Part shown: positions 28,546 through 39,329 of the stretch, in pieces
Numbering within the stretch: position 1 is the first letter of the stretch
Layout of the letters: the number at the start of each line of letters is the position of its first letter
Source: Isoetes taiwanensis
Taxonomy: Eukaryota; Streptophyta; Lycopodiopsida; Isoetales; Isoetaceae
Reading direction: 5' to 3'
Assembly: GCA_021234155.1 (NCBI GenBank)
Contig: JAJEKV010000106.1
Coordinates: forward strand, 2,725,581 to 2,789,580
Length of the DNA stretch: 64,000 nt
Program-made: the position numbers and the translations under genes
The notes under the pieces: model-generated
What the model saw: only the letters and a program-made list of their open reading frames with translations
What the model was told of the DNA's origin: nothing
The model's database searches: none

Positions 28546-29292
28546 CATATAGGTTGCACCATTTCAGAGATGGCTTGAGCTGCAGAGATTATGCAAAGGC
28601 AAGGGATTTTTATTAGTTATGAGCAGGCCTATTTCCTGTTACAGGAATGCACCAAAAACAAAAACCTTGAATATGGTAGGAGAGTGCAGCAATTAATGGT
28701 CCATAGTAAACTCGATTCTATTGCATCTTTGGTTTAATTCATCTCGTCACCGCTTGCTAGTTGTGGAAGTTTAATTGATGCAAATGAAGCATTCAACAAA
28801 ATTGCTAGTCCGAGTGAATGAAGGCCTTAAATATTTTAGACTTATGACCGAGAATTATGACATCATGCCAGATGATTCTCATTATAATTGCATCGTTGAT
28901 CTCTTTAGCCGAGCAGGTTACTTAAATCAAGCAGTTAATTTACTTCAAAGTAATAGATGTAATATTGTTGGATGGACATCTTTGCTTAGTGCCCGCAGAA
29001 CATATGGTATAGTAGATTTAGGGAGACATTGTTTTGATCGAAGTTGTTCATTTGGATTCTCACTTTTCCGGGTGGATACGCATTTATGTCCGCATCTATT
29101 CTCGATGCTTTCATGTGGCGAGTGCCGCAGAAATAGAGGAGCGGAGACAACGCAGCGTGTGCATGGAAAAACCAAGGCCACAAAAACCTAAGAGTGTGCT
29201 CGATTGTCATAGTGTGACCAAGCTCATCTCTCAAATTGAAATGCGGATATTATAATACAGATACATATAGGTTGCACCATTTCGTAGATGGC
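28546..29292 (+). pseudogene. PPR protein fragment (C-terminal repeats and E motif)
   Basis: Pentatricopeptide-repeat proteins bind organellar RNA in land plants. Visible parts in order are QAYFLLQECTKNKNLEYGR RVQQLMVHSKL (about 28600-28720), ASCGSLIDANEAFNKIASPS (about 28757-28815) and the ORF at 28775-29191 with DIMPDDSHYNCIVDLFSRAG, LNQAVNLLQS and GWTSLLSARRTYGIVDLGR. After a frameshift comes an E-motif-like EVVHLDSHFSG...RIYSRCF and AAEIEERRQRS. There are stops within the first part and about one PPR motif is missing between ASPS and the next block. No DYW domain is seen. 29-bp direct repeats (27/29 identical) lie at 28546-28574 and 29264-29292. Confidence 0.82.
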
Positions 29293-31204
29293 ATATGTTC
29301 TTGTGGGGATTACTATTGAAATGTTAGTCGCCTCCCTCCGTGCACAATATTTAGGTGAGAGAGTGCATCCATTTTTGATATGCATGTAGATGCTAATTTC
29401 ATCATTCCCAGATATAATTGGGAACATGATGGTCCGGGATGAACAGCTTATGTGTCGACAAAGATGCTTTTTAATGTTAAACATTCAAGTGGGTTATCAC
29501 TTGTTCTATATGATGACAAAGAATCTTGAGTAGCTTGCTGAATTTCATGTATGGGAGCGAGAAAAAAAACAGGAGAGAAATCAATCATTTGGTAGGTAAG
29601 AGAGAGGATGGCAGCTATATGTTTCTGTTCAAAATATAGTGTTCAAAATATGGCTATCAGCCCTATCAGCTTATGCATTCACAGTTACGTTTGTTGTTCC
29701 TTGTTACTCTCCTACCATGAGTCAATAAATATAATCTAGGTAAATGGTGGTCAAAAGCAACAGTGCAAGGTGTTTATCATGAAATGATGGCTAGTTGCAG
29801 TCCAGTACAATAAATGGTATGAAAAAGAATTTGTATCGATGTGTAGTCAAATACTTAAGACAGTTGATGCTGAAGGATATTCCAACATTTGCTTACCACT
29901 TGGATGCTCTATTCCAAACAATTTGAAAACAATCCACTAGTTTAGCCTTCAAATAGTTTAGACATTCCTAAACCCATATGCATTCTATAACCCCGTCTAC
30001 AACCCTATACATTCTTACAACTACAATGATCCCGGCAATGATTCAACGTAAGGGACACATGCAATGAAAATTCTTGCATCTTAAGAGATAGATGCAATAG
30101 AGTCTTAACCAACGAGACCAGTTTAGACCGAGAATGAAGATGCTATTAAACATCGCGGAAATTTTTTTTCCTTCTCCACAAACCATTTTTTTCCTCGAAT
30201 AAGGCTACAAGACAAACTCAAGTACAAGATCTGTAGGGGTATGTAAAACGAAAATAGTCCCAGCGATATCTACCGGTAGGGGGCGTGGAAACCGGTTTTC
30301 CTATTTACGTGCATGTAGGGGTTTTCGACCTCCAAAAGTCGATAATGAGGGGTTTTCCGGTGACCTTTGCACGCATTACGAGGTATCCCCATGTGCCTAG
30401 GTGAAATCCCCGAGTATATTGCAAAAAAAAAAAGGAAGGGAGGGGGGGAAAGGATTTGAAGAGGAGGATATTTGCAAATTTGCACCTCAATAATACATGG
30501 ATCGCACCATGCTAAAAATGCATATGCACTTTGTAAATGTGTAGTGAGATTTCGGCCATGTGATTCTTTTGCTTTTTTTTTCCCTCTTCTTGATTTTTAT
30601 TCACTCAATCAATCAAATATTTTTCTTTGGGCTATATTTATCGATGTCGTGATTTGAGACTAGGGAAAAGCATTACTAGCATCGTTGTTGTCTAACATAT
30701 GGACATAAGAGACATGCTTTTCCAAGATATACATTCGTGGCAATGGCATCTAGTTTTACGCTGTAAAGTTGTGGGAGCCGAGCTTGAAAGTCGCCCCATG
30801 ACCTCGCTTAGCCGAATTGTGCAAGCCTCAAAGTTATGAGAATGGTGTCCTGCAATGAAGAAATGTTTGATAAGACGCATCCGTGGTTGTTGAAAAAAAT
30901 GAGTTACAAAATATTTGCTCCATTAGAGGTGTTTACTAATGCCACGACACAAAAAAGCTCCAAAGACATATTGTATAAAATGTCGCCATGAGCCTTTGGA
31001 TCAGTTAACTCAAAGTGTCACATATGGAAACATTGTTAGGTTTGATAAAATAACATAAAAATCTTATTTAATAAAGCTTTGGTTGTTGGTAAAGTGTTGG
31101 CTTATTGATTAAGTGTTTTTATTTTGCTTTGGGACCCTCTTTGAAAAAGTTTAGTTCATCATAATATAACTTGGAATGATACATATTTTATATGCAAATG
31201 GGAG
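29293..31204. other. No recognised gene
   Basis: AT-rich DNA with short ORFs lacking known domains. A single GGATCGCACCATGCTAA at about 30499 resembles the left arm of the array that follows. Confidence 0.45.
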
Positions 31205-32165
31205 ACTATTGATGAGGGACTTGGTGTTATTATCTATTGACAACAAACAAGAAAGTGGATCACACCATGCGAATTTAGTATATTCCAACCTTTTAGCTTA
31301 TACAAAATTCGCTTGATGTGATCTTTTTGGAAAACGATGACTTCCTATAGTAAAATTACTTTGATTATCTTTTAATAAAAGAAATATATATGTGTCTTAT
31401 TTGAAGTTAAGTGTGGATATGTGACGTGCTCATTTATTGATAAAGTGTTTGCTTTTTGAAAAGGGCTAATAACTTTATGTACTACTAGAGTTGGTAAAGT
31501 ATTTTAGATGCAAATAGGATGTTTGATGTGATCCTTCTTAAAAAAAGATATGCTCTTTGAAAAGGACTAATAACTTTATGCACTTGGGGTGGTAAAGCAT
31601 TAAATGAGAAGGGGTACTTGTGTTTAATTTTAATTTGACAACAAATAAGAAAGTGGATCACACGATACTAATTTAGTGTGTTCCATTTTTGTTGCATATT
31701 TACTATTCGCTTGGTGTGATCCTTCTTTAAAAATAATATGCTCTTTGAAAAGGGATAATGACTTATGTACTTAAGAGTGGTAAAGCATTTTAGATATAAA
31801 TAGGAATGAGTACTTGTGTTTAATTTTAATTTGACAACAAATAAGAAAGTGGATCACACCATGCTTAATTTAGTGTGTCCCATTTTTTTGCATATGTATT
31901 ATTCGGCTTGGTGTGATCCATCTTGAAAAAAAAAAAAATAGCTTTCAAGTAAAAGGAAAGAAAGAAATATCTTATTTAAAGTGTAAAGTGTTAGTATATA
32001 AAGTGTTGGTTTATTAAAATACTATTTGTTTACGCTTAAGTTGTAAGTTCAATATTTGTGTTTCTATTTACTTTTTTACGCAAGGATCACACTGTGCTAA
32101 TTTCTTATATGCAATTACTTCACAAGATGAAGATTTCGCATCATATGATCCTCTTTAAACAAGGA
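31205..32165. repeat. Approx. 200-bp tandem array with a hairpin in each unit
   Basis: Five diverged units. Each has GGATCACACCA-like and TGGTGTGATCC-like arms about 68 bp apart: 31257-31323, a right arm only ending at about 31534, 31655-31722, 31851-31919 (11-bp perfect arms) and 32084-32151. Right-arm spacings are about 211, 188, 197 and 232 bp. Between hairpins TGCTCTTTGAAAAGGG, ATAACTTTATG and GGTAAAGCATTTTAGAT recur. Nothing coding is recognised. Confidence 0.85.
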
Positions 32166-32510
32166 TGGCTTTGACCTTCAATGTTCATAAATTTTATGAA
32201 TGTTTGCATATAAGAATGTCACATATCATATTTTCTTAAAAATGGTCATCAAATGGATAACTAGTCAAAGAGTTCTTCTACTACTTAAAGAGTTTCAAGA
32301 CTCATTTTTGCTATAATTTAAATAGCAATAGATTTTTAAAGAAATCTATTGTTAAAAGTAGTCAAAGACTTTGTATTAGAGGTATCTAAACACAAACACC
32401 ATAACCTTTGTACTTCAAGAATGTATAAACCCTTCAAGATTGCAAAAGTATAATGTCATTTATTAGCATCTTCACGACATTTCCCCTTCCTTATCGGAAG
32501 CAAAGAAGGA

Positions 32511-32738
32511 TCGGAAGCTGCAAACCGAAAGCTACGGCAGGTGGCAGCCTATGGCGAAAAATGACGCTTTTGGAGGAGTATGTTTAAAATTTTAACCACC
32601 TTGAAATTTCGCTCTAATCACCTTGATTTTAAAGTCAAGTTTTAAGGTGATTCTCCTGCTGATTTCCAGCTCTTTTTAGTTCCAAGTTTTAAGCTTTTAC
32701 TATCGAACCAAGTGAAAACAGGCAAAACATCTGTTATA
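32511..32738. repeat. Dispersed repeat Q, copy 2
   Basis: It matches 23641-23910 with small indels and retains the internal hairpin AATCACCTTGATTTTAAAGTC / GTTTTAAGGTGATT. It lacks the extra CTTGATTTTTAAAGTCGAC duplication of copy 1. Confidence 0.8.
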
Positions 32739-32775
32739 TCACAAAGTGGCTTGGCTTCCAATATGAATACAGTCA

Positions 32776-32968
32776 AGATAAGTTGCGTTTACAAGAACTT
32801 CCATAAGGATTTACAGCATAAAATATCTGTTCAATACACATCAAAGCCTTTAGGCAGAGCAAAACCAGCCAGAATAAGTTGCATTTACAAGAACTTCCAT
32901 CATAAGGATTTACAACATAAACTATCTGTTCGATACACATCAAAGCCTTTAGGCAGAGCAAAATCGAC
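32776..32968. repeat. Tandem duplication, about 96 bp x 2
   Basis: Copies at about 32776-32870 and 32871-32968 share TAAGTTGC[G/A]TTTACAAGAA, AAGGATTTACA and CAAAGCCTTTAGGCAGAGCA. A 100-aa plus-strand frame (32712-33014) runs through both and shows the repeat as protein. I regard this as secondary. Confidence 0.85.
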
Positions 32969-33049
32969 CAGAGCTGTAACCCAAAAGCTTCATTCCCACA
33001 TGCTAGCCCTGTAGTAGCCACAACTTGCAACAAAAGCACAATAAAAAAC

Positions 33050-33215
33050 AACAGACTCGCAAATCATCGTTGAAAGCTCCATGGACTCACAGATCGTCGC
33101 CAAAAGCTCTACACGCTCGCCAAAACTCCATAAACTCGCCGAAGCTACATAAACTCGCCATAAACTCGCCAAAAGCTCTATAGACTCGCCATAAGCTCCA
33201 TAAACATCAAGAAAC
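33050..33215. repeat. Degenerate minisatellite, ACTCGCC-AAAAGCTC units
   Basis: Repeated CTCCATAGACTCGCCA / AAAGCTC-type units of about 18-26 bp, for example around 33060, 33100, 33130, 33150 and 33180. Non-coding. Confidence 0.65.
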
Positions 33216-33464
33216 TCTAAAGAATCACAAAAACCCTCAAAATCACCAAGGAATTGTGGCGCTCCAAGGCGCTTAGCAGGCGCCAGCAAGATTAGACTCT
33301 AAACTACCAGAAAGGCACTGCAGAATCTCGCCAAAAGCTCTGGCAGCATGCTGGATCGAAAAAGACGCAGGCAAAAGGAAGAGGAAATTGTCTCAAAATA
33401 TCTTTTATATCTCCGCCACGTAGGCTGATACGTCTAAAAAATTTCAAGTCGTATAAAATTTCAT

Positions 33465-33590
33465 AGGCAAATTTTGCTCAGCTGGAAATTTCGCTTTGAA
33501 ATTTCTTGCTGGCGTGGCAGACCGCTCGTGGCTCTGCCACGTCAGCAGAAACTTTCAAAGCGAAATTTTCAGCTGAGCAAAATTTCGCCT
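33465..33590. repeat. Long imperfect palindrome (foldback), about 125 bp
   Basis: The left arm from 33465 (AGGCAAATTTTGCTCAGCTG, then GAAATTTCGCTTTGAAA and GGCGTGGCAGA) is the near-exact inverse of the right arm ending at 33590. The central loop is only about 10 bp. No coding content. It is probably a foldback or MITE-like element. Confidence 0.85.
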
Positions 33591-34984
33591 TCCTATAGTT
33601 CTTTGAAGCAATAGGACATATGTGGAGCACTGTAATTCGTAGGGCTTGGTGCTTCGCCGCCTTGATAAGTTTTTCTAGGCATTGCAAGGTTTGCATATAT
33701 CTGCTGCCTTGTTGCTCTAGTTTTTCTTTATCCAAGATGTGATTCTACACTGCCGTTTTTTCGTTGTCCTTTTCTAGCTTTATACACAAGCGGCGCCTGA
33801 AGAAATGGTCAAGTAAAGGCGTCGCCTCCGAATAACTCGGACCACTTGAGATGGCCAAGTGTCCGGGTGAAGGACATATAGAAAAGATAGGCATATATAT
33901 ACATAGTTGTAATACAAGCTACTATATTATGCACAATACAATAAAATGAAAATGCTACAACTATGAGTTTGAAGATTCAATGCAAATTGCTATTAGTAGG
34001 GTCAAAACAACCCATCATACGGTAGACAATAGACAATTGAGGAATTTAATCTTTGGACTATAAACCAAGACCTGTACTGCATGGCAAGAAAAGAAGGAAA
34101 CCAGTGTTGCAAACGACCAGAAGCATAGCCACACAATTGCAAATGGCCAGGACGATATTAGAAAAAGGTAGATGACAACAACCTAGCAGACAAGAAAGGA
34201 GTCGAACTTATAACGGAAGATTGTAGAGCCAGAGAGTATTATTTTTGTGTCACAAACCTTACTACAAGAAACTCTGGGGGGGGCAGCAGGCATTCATGCC
34301 GTAGCAAGGCAAAACATCAGAGGTCGGTCGTAACACCAACCATGACCTTGCAGATTGAATCCATGCCAGTCAAAACAAGCACGACATCTAGAAAAATGCT
34401 CTAAGGTTCGTTGAGACAATCCGCATCAAAGGAAATTTTCGAAAAAAAAGGAATAAAATTTGACCTTCAAAAATGACCCCAAGCTCAGCATATCTGAGAA
34501 TTCCACAAACTCCGGCTCCATTTTTAGGGCCCAGAGTTGGGCTTGCTGATTTTGAAGTTTGGGCTCATTGTATTCATGGGAAATCGATGTGAAATCATCT
34601 CTGCAGAATGACATCACAGAGAAATGCTCAAAACATCACGTAACGACTCGATTTGACTTGAAGCTTTTCATGGAGAAAAAAAGAGACGAACTTGGACGAG
34701 GACCCATGCGAAGGACTTGAATTATCGATTATGCATGTAAATTCTGTGACCTTGTGTCGACAACGAGCACCATATCCAAATGACACATACATTTAGGATG
34801 AATGAAATCTCCCATTCATTTTTGTGGCCTTATCTAATTTTCATAGCCATCGATTTGAAAAAGTGGAGATCTAACATTGTAGAATTAGCCACATTGGACA
34901 TTGATGACATGGAACTGACACGTGGATAGGCTAGGATTGCAAGAAAGGTCAGAGGTCCTGGTAGGGCTGGTGTGCTAAAAATAA
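33591..34984. other. No recognised gene
   Basis: Short ORFs only. A run of eight G lies at about 34277-34284. Nothing assignable. Confidence 0.4.
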
Positions 34985-35615
34985 ATGACATATACTCTTG
35001 GTTCACCACGCCTTTTGGTTTTCGTGGTTTTCGTGAGTTTGAAGCTCCTTATCAAGACACTCTCACAAATAACGTCGTTTGCACGTTGGACTAGTGCAAC
35101 TTGAAGCAATGTAAAAATATTCTTGAATTTATTCTCATTCACAAAATTAGAAGCTATAACGAATGCTACTTCTTCAAGATTCTTCCATAGCCAATTAGAC
35201 ATAGCATCATTGTAGGATCCCCATGGACATTAAAATAATATCCATCCATCCTCTCAATTTGTCTGAGCCAATAAGTGGCTACACATGTGGTGATTCTCTA
35301 ACAAGCTTTGGTGCACCATAGATTCCTCAGTGCAATCTTCAACACCTTCCATGCATTTTGAGAAACTTTAGCTAATTTCAAAGGAGAAACTACATTGAAA
35401 TGCTTCAAATTGAAGTGTCCTTAAATATAGTTCTCAAGTAAGCATATATGAGATTATCATATGATTTTTGTAGCAACATTGCTTCATCAAAATCTCCCCT
35501 ATCTTTATCTCCCATTATTTTATACAACTCATAATCGTCACCATGAAGATAGGTTCTCAATTGGACTAGACATTCATTAGGTGGTGTGGTCCATAATCTG
35601 GAATGATATATTTTT
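34985..35615 (-). other. Coding-like stretch, unidentified, interrupted
   Basis: On the minus strand three frames in succession read like protein. First LWTTPPNECLVQLRTYLHGD with DDYELYKIMGDKDRGDF (about 35440-35615). Then KHFNVVSPLKLAKVSQNAWK, VLKIALRNLWC and a WLRQIERMDGYYFNVHGDP piece. Finally NWLWKNLEEVAFVIASNFVN with ENKFKNIFTLLQVALVQRAN (about 35080-35200). Frame changes suggest a decayed gene. The family is unknown to me. Confidence 0.35.
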
Positions 35616-36930
35616 GCTCAATTCTTTGCTTCTCTTACCTGCATAAATTGGTCTATTTATTTTCTTTGTTATTACATATGTAGTGTAGATATTATATTGT
35701 TAGTGTTCCAGTATATAAAAAACTCCTATTCCTTTATAGAATTACCAGAATTTTGGCCGTAAACTAACAAGGGCACCGAATTTTCATCTTTTCTTTGAGT
35801 TTTTGGCTTGAACTACATTCCAGGAAACAAGTAAGGGCGCCGGATTTTTTCAATAGTTACAGAGTTTTCTGGGTTGGAACCCATGTTTTCGCAACTTACA
35901 TCAGCAATGACCATGATTTTCTTTGTAGAAGCTTATTGATTAAAGACTGTCGAGTATCATCATTATTGCAAAGGTTTTTCCCTTGATTTTTTTTTTATTA
36001 ATGCCTTAAATAAATGATATTGTTGCATATTGTTTTTGATATTATTGGGCAATTAACATGTTGCAAATTATTGTATAGAGTGGCACCTGAACACTTCTTG
36101 GATGGTGCAGACATGCACATTAAATGCAAACATTAGAAAACATTGTTATATAGGGTTTGACTATTGGGACCAGATGCAAACAACCTGTTCAAAGTTGTCT
36201 GTATTTAGTGGCATTGTGTAGATGGTAAATTTGAATACGAATATTAGAAAAGGATAACTAGAACACTTGTTTGGAAGGTGCAGACATTCACAAGATTGTA
36301 GTGCACTAGATGCAATTAACAGAAATCCTTTGTGGATATGGTAATACAAGGGGCAGTAGACATATATAGCCATGAAGATCCTTTTTTAATGGCAATTTAA
36401 GATTATTAAGCCATGGGTCTTGAACCCTTGACGAAATTTGCAGAGAAGCGAACAATTAGTGTGACTTTGTTGTGAACAATATGTGAATAATGTAGTTCAG
36501 GTCAGTGCGACTTTGTTGCCGCTGGGCACCACTATTGGGCACCAAGACTATGCACAATAATTGTAGAAACAGGAAAGGAGCTAAGTGTCTGACAAAGAGG
36601 GACCTCCGAATCCACCACTAGATAGAGTGGGTACAACCCACGGGCTAGTCTTCCATTTCCACATTCGAAGTTTTGGTGCACCAAAACCGAGGATTCATAA
36701 TTTGACACACCATTAAAGGTGGGACAAGGAATCCACAATGTGTACAGCCAAAGCTGGTAATAGCAAAGCATTCTCGCATGGCCAATGGCCAAATATAAGC
36801 TTTAGCTGATATCAATAGAAAATAAGATAAGCCCTCTGAAAGGGCTACAATAAACCAACATGATGCGCTAGTAGCACCCACCTAAGGGAGCTCACCCATG
36901 CTACATCACCATTCCCCGTGGCACTAGGGA
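35616..36930. other. No recognised gene
   Basis: AT-rich, short ORFs without domains, no clear repeat. Confidence 0.4.
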
Positions 36931-36933
36931 CAA

Positions 36934-37051
36934 TAATTCTAATTCTAATTTAATTCTAATTTAATTCTAATTTCTAATTCTAATTCTAATTTAATTCTTT
37001 AATTTAATTCTAATTCTAATTCTAATTCTAATTCTAATTCTAATTCTAATT
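36934..37051. repeat. (AATTCT)n-type microsatellite
   Basis: About 118 bp of TAATTC / AATTCT units with some TTTAATTC variants. It lies just beyond the AATAG tract that tails the LINE at 37.1-38.3 kb. Confidence 0.92.
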
Positions 37052-37065
37052 ATAACGGTCATTGA

Positions 37066-37125
37066 AATAGAATAGAATAGAATAGAATAGAAATAGAATA
37101 GAATAGAATAGAATAGAATAGAATA
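37066..37125. repeat. (AATAG)n microsatellite, tail of LINE-D
   Basis: AGAAT/AATAG units (TATTC in LINE sense) that directly follow the LINE 3' box at 37126-37171. Confidence 0.92.
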
Positions 37126-38330
37126 TGATTTTATCGCCCACTTTGAGACCAACCGCCTATGGGACCCAAGTACAAAGAGAGAGCAAAGCAGCGATACTAC
37201 CAGATTAAAACCCCCACCAAGGGTTTTCGGGAAAACCTTTAGTAGCAATAAGGATGTCGACATAACGCACGCCATATACATACAACCGGCGGTTACCGCC
37301 TGAGTCATAACCCAGTCCGCATCCATTACCCCTGAGGTACGATCCCAACAAGCTCACAGAGGCCGTGCTCAAGAGCTCATGCAGGGCCCGATGGGGCAAC
37401 TAACCCCAGCATACCGAGCCCTGATATGCTCAGACGGACATGCCCGAGGGGCTGGAATTTCATCCTCACGGGTCGCTGACAAAGACTCACGCATCGGCCC
37501 TCACGCTGCCCCTAATCCATCTCCCCGCCTCAATGCGGGAGGTGGTGTGCACTGCGGCGAATGGGAAGCAATCACCCCTCACTTTTTCATGGGTAGATGG
37601 GTGCGGCAGTGGTGTGGGGCCCTCGTGAGCATGGGATTAACTCCGGCCGCCGATAATTTGCCACCTTGACATGTGACAGGCCTCGCGATCCCAAAGTTTG
37701 GCCAGCGAAGCATCCATCCGCGCATCCCAAAATGCACCGGGTTGGCATCATGAAGCAAGCCATCCGCACCACTGGGCTTGCTTGTCTTTCCAAAGAAGCT
37801 TTGAGTCGCCAAGGGCCCATCGCCACCGCCAAAGCAAGGTTGGCAGCCGGCTTCATCCATAGCCACCACCTTCCTCGAAGTAAATAATGACGCTCCGTGG
37901 CAGCCCTCTCAGAATGGAAGGAAGCCTGCCTCCTGAGCAAGATCTTATATGGGACCGCGGATTTCACTCCAAAGGTCTCGCCAAGAAGGCCTTCAGACTC
38001 AGCCGAGATCGCTCCAAGTGGTGAGGGATATCACCGGGCCCCACTACACTCTCCCCCATAAAGGAGGACCGGTTCAACCAAGGCCCTCAACAAGTGTGCC
38101 CGATGACCCCATGCATACAAAACCGCTTTTGGATCTTGTTTTGCATTGCATACGTGGCTTTCCAGCCAAGTAAAGGACCAGAACCTGATGGATGCATCCC
38201 AAAGGTGTGGTAGTAGAAAACCCAATGCCCAAATACTTATAAGATCGAGCCACCTCCACTACCCCGCCTCGTAAGTGAATGAGGGAAGGCGGGTGCCGGA
38301 TGATGGGACCAAAAAGACCCGAATCGTGAT
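37126..38330 (-). mobile_element. LINE-D: 3' portion of a GC-rich non-LTR retrotransposon
   Basis: A minus-strand LINE C-terminal region in broken frames. Near 38260 it reads VARSYKYLGIGF, the usual block after the RT domain. EPVLLYGGECSGA follows (about 38040-38110), the LYGSE.WG-like block. Then come KSAVPYKILLRRQASFHSER (about 37900-37967) and a region up to 37440 with RIEAGRWIRGS and RADA, recalling the RLGVE.GRW stretch before the Cys/His finger. The 3' end (37126-37171) reads GTACTTGGGTCCCATAGGCG, then GTTGGTCTC...GCGATAAAATCATA, and passes into (TATTC)n. 5'-truncated and dead. Confidence 0.78.
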
Positions 38331-39329
38331 GTTATCGCCTGAAAATATGGATATCACTTGGTTGTAGTAATTTATATTATATGCATGTTTTTAAGGTAAA
38401 CTTTCTGAGCTTTATTTTGAATGGATAACTATTGAGGTTAAATTACATAATCGTATGCATTTTGAAATAAGGTAACACATTGTGAAAGTAATCATACATG
38501 TATTGAGAGTTGAAAACCCGGTTTAAATTGAGCAGATAATCCTTTCTTTGTAAATGGTGAGTATAGTGATACCTTTATTCTTGTATTTAAACCGAGAAAA
38601 TTCTAGTGCTTAGATGCCAATCCTGTGGAACTTAAGGAATGTGTACACTGTTTTCATTAGGAAAAGGAAAGTATAGAGGTGGTCAAAAGATGTTGTATTT
38701 TTATCCCTAGTCTGCTTAGATTTATGCTTTCTGGAATTATAATATTATTGGGGAATTGCCTCATGCATACCGGTTGAAAGAATGTACGATAATATTGTTA
38801 AGCTTCCCTATTGCAGAATAACTTAAGATATATTTAAAAGCTGAATGTGGGCAAACCAATTGAGGGCTTTAATAATAGTTTTGTATGCTTACGCATGCAG
38901 TTGAAAGTGGGCTCAAATCTTAATTTTGTTTCGTGGTGCAGAATGAGATAGGATATATTTTAAAGATGGATGTTGGGCGCACCAAATGAGGCCATAATAG
39001 TAGGTTTAGGCTTTGAACTAAAGTATGCAACAGCCTTGGGGAAGAGTGTTTGCATACTGGTACAATATCATTATGTTGATGTACAAATAATAAAAGAATG
39101 GAGTATGGCACATTGAGTAAGCTAAATGCATCTAGTTCGGGCCATGTTTGACTTAAAATGCTTTTAGTTAATTCTAATCGCCTTTTGGAGCCAGAGTTCA
39201 AATAAAGGCTTAACTGTAAGTGGGCACTATTAATTCGAGGCAATAGACTTATTTACATTGTATCATGGGATTTGATTATGTAACTTATGACTATTTGAAA
39301 TTAAGTTATAAAGACCAAAGACATGAAGT
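38331..39329. other. No recognised gene; 65-bp direct repeat
   Basis: 38814-38878 and 38938-39001 are diverged direct repeats (TGCAGAAT...ATATATTT[T/A]AAA...GGATGTTGGGC...). No coding region is recognised. Confidence 0.45.

Noticed and set aside
30600-30660. Possible further LINE 3' box (TTATCGATG...TTTGAGAC) on the minus strand
   Set aside because: Only partial match to the box, and no tandem tail follows; likely chance.
31205-32165. Possible CRISPR-like array
   Set aside because: Units are about 200 bp, degenerate and lack uniform short repeats and unique spacers; this is a eukaryotic tandem repeat.
32712-33014. 100-aa ORF as a repeat protein
   Set aside because: The internal protein repeat is just the about 96-bp DNA duplication; no known domain and an unrelated minus-strand frame is equally open.
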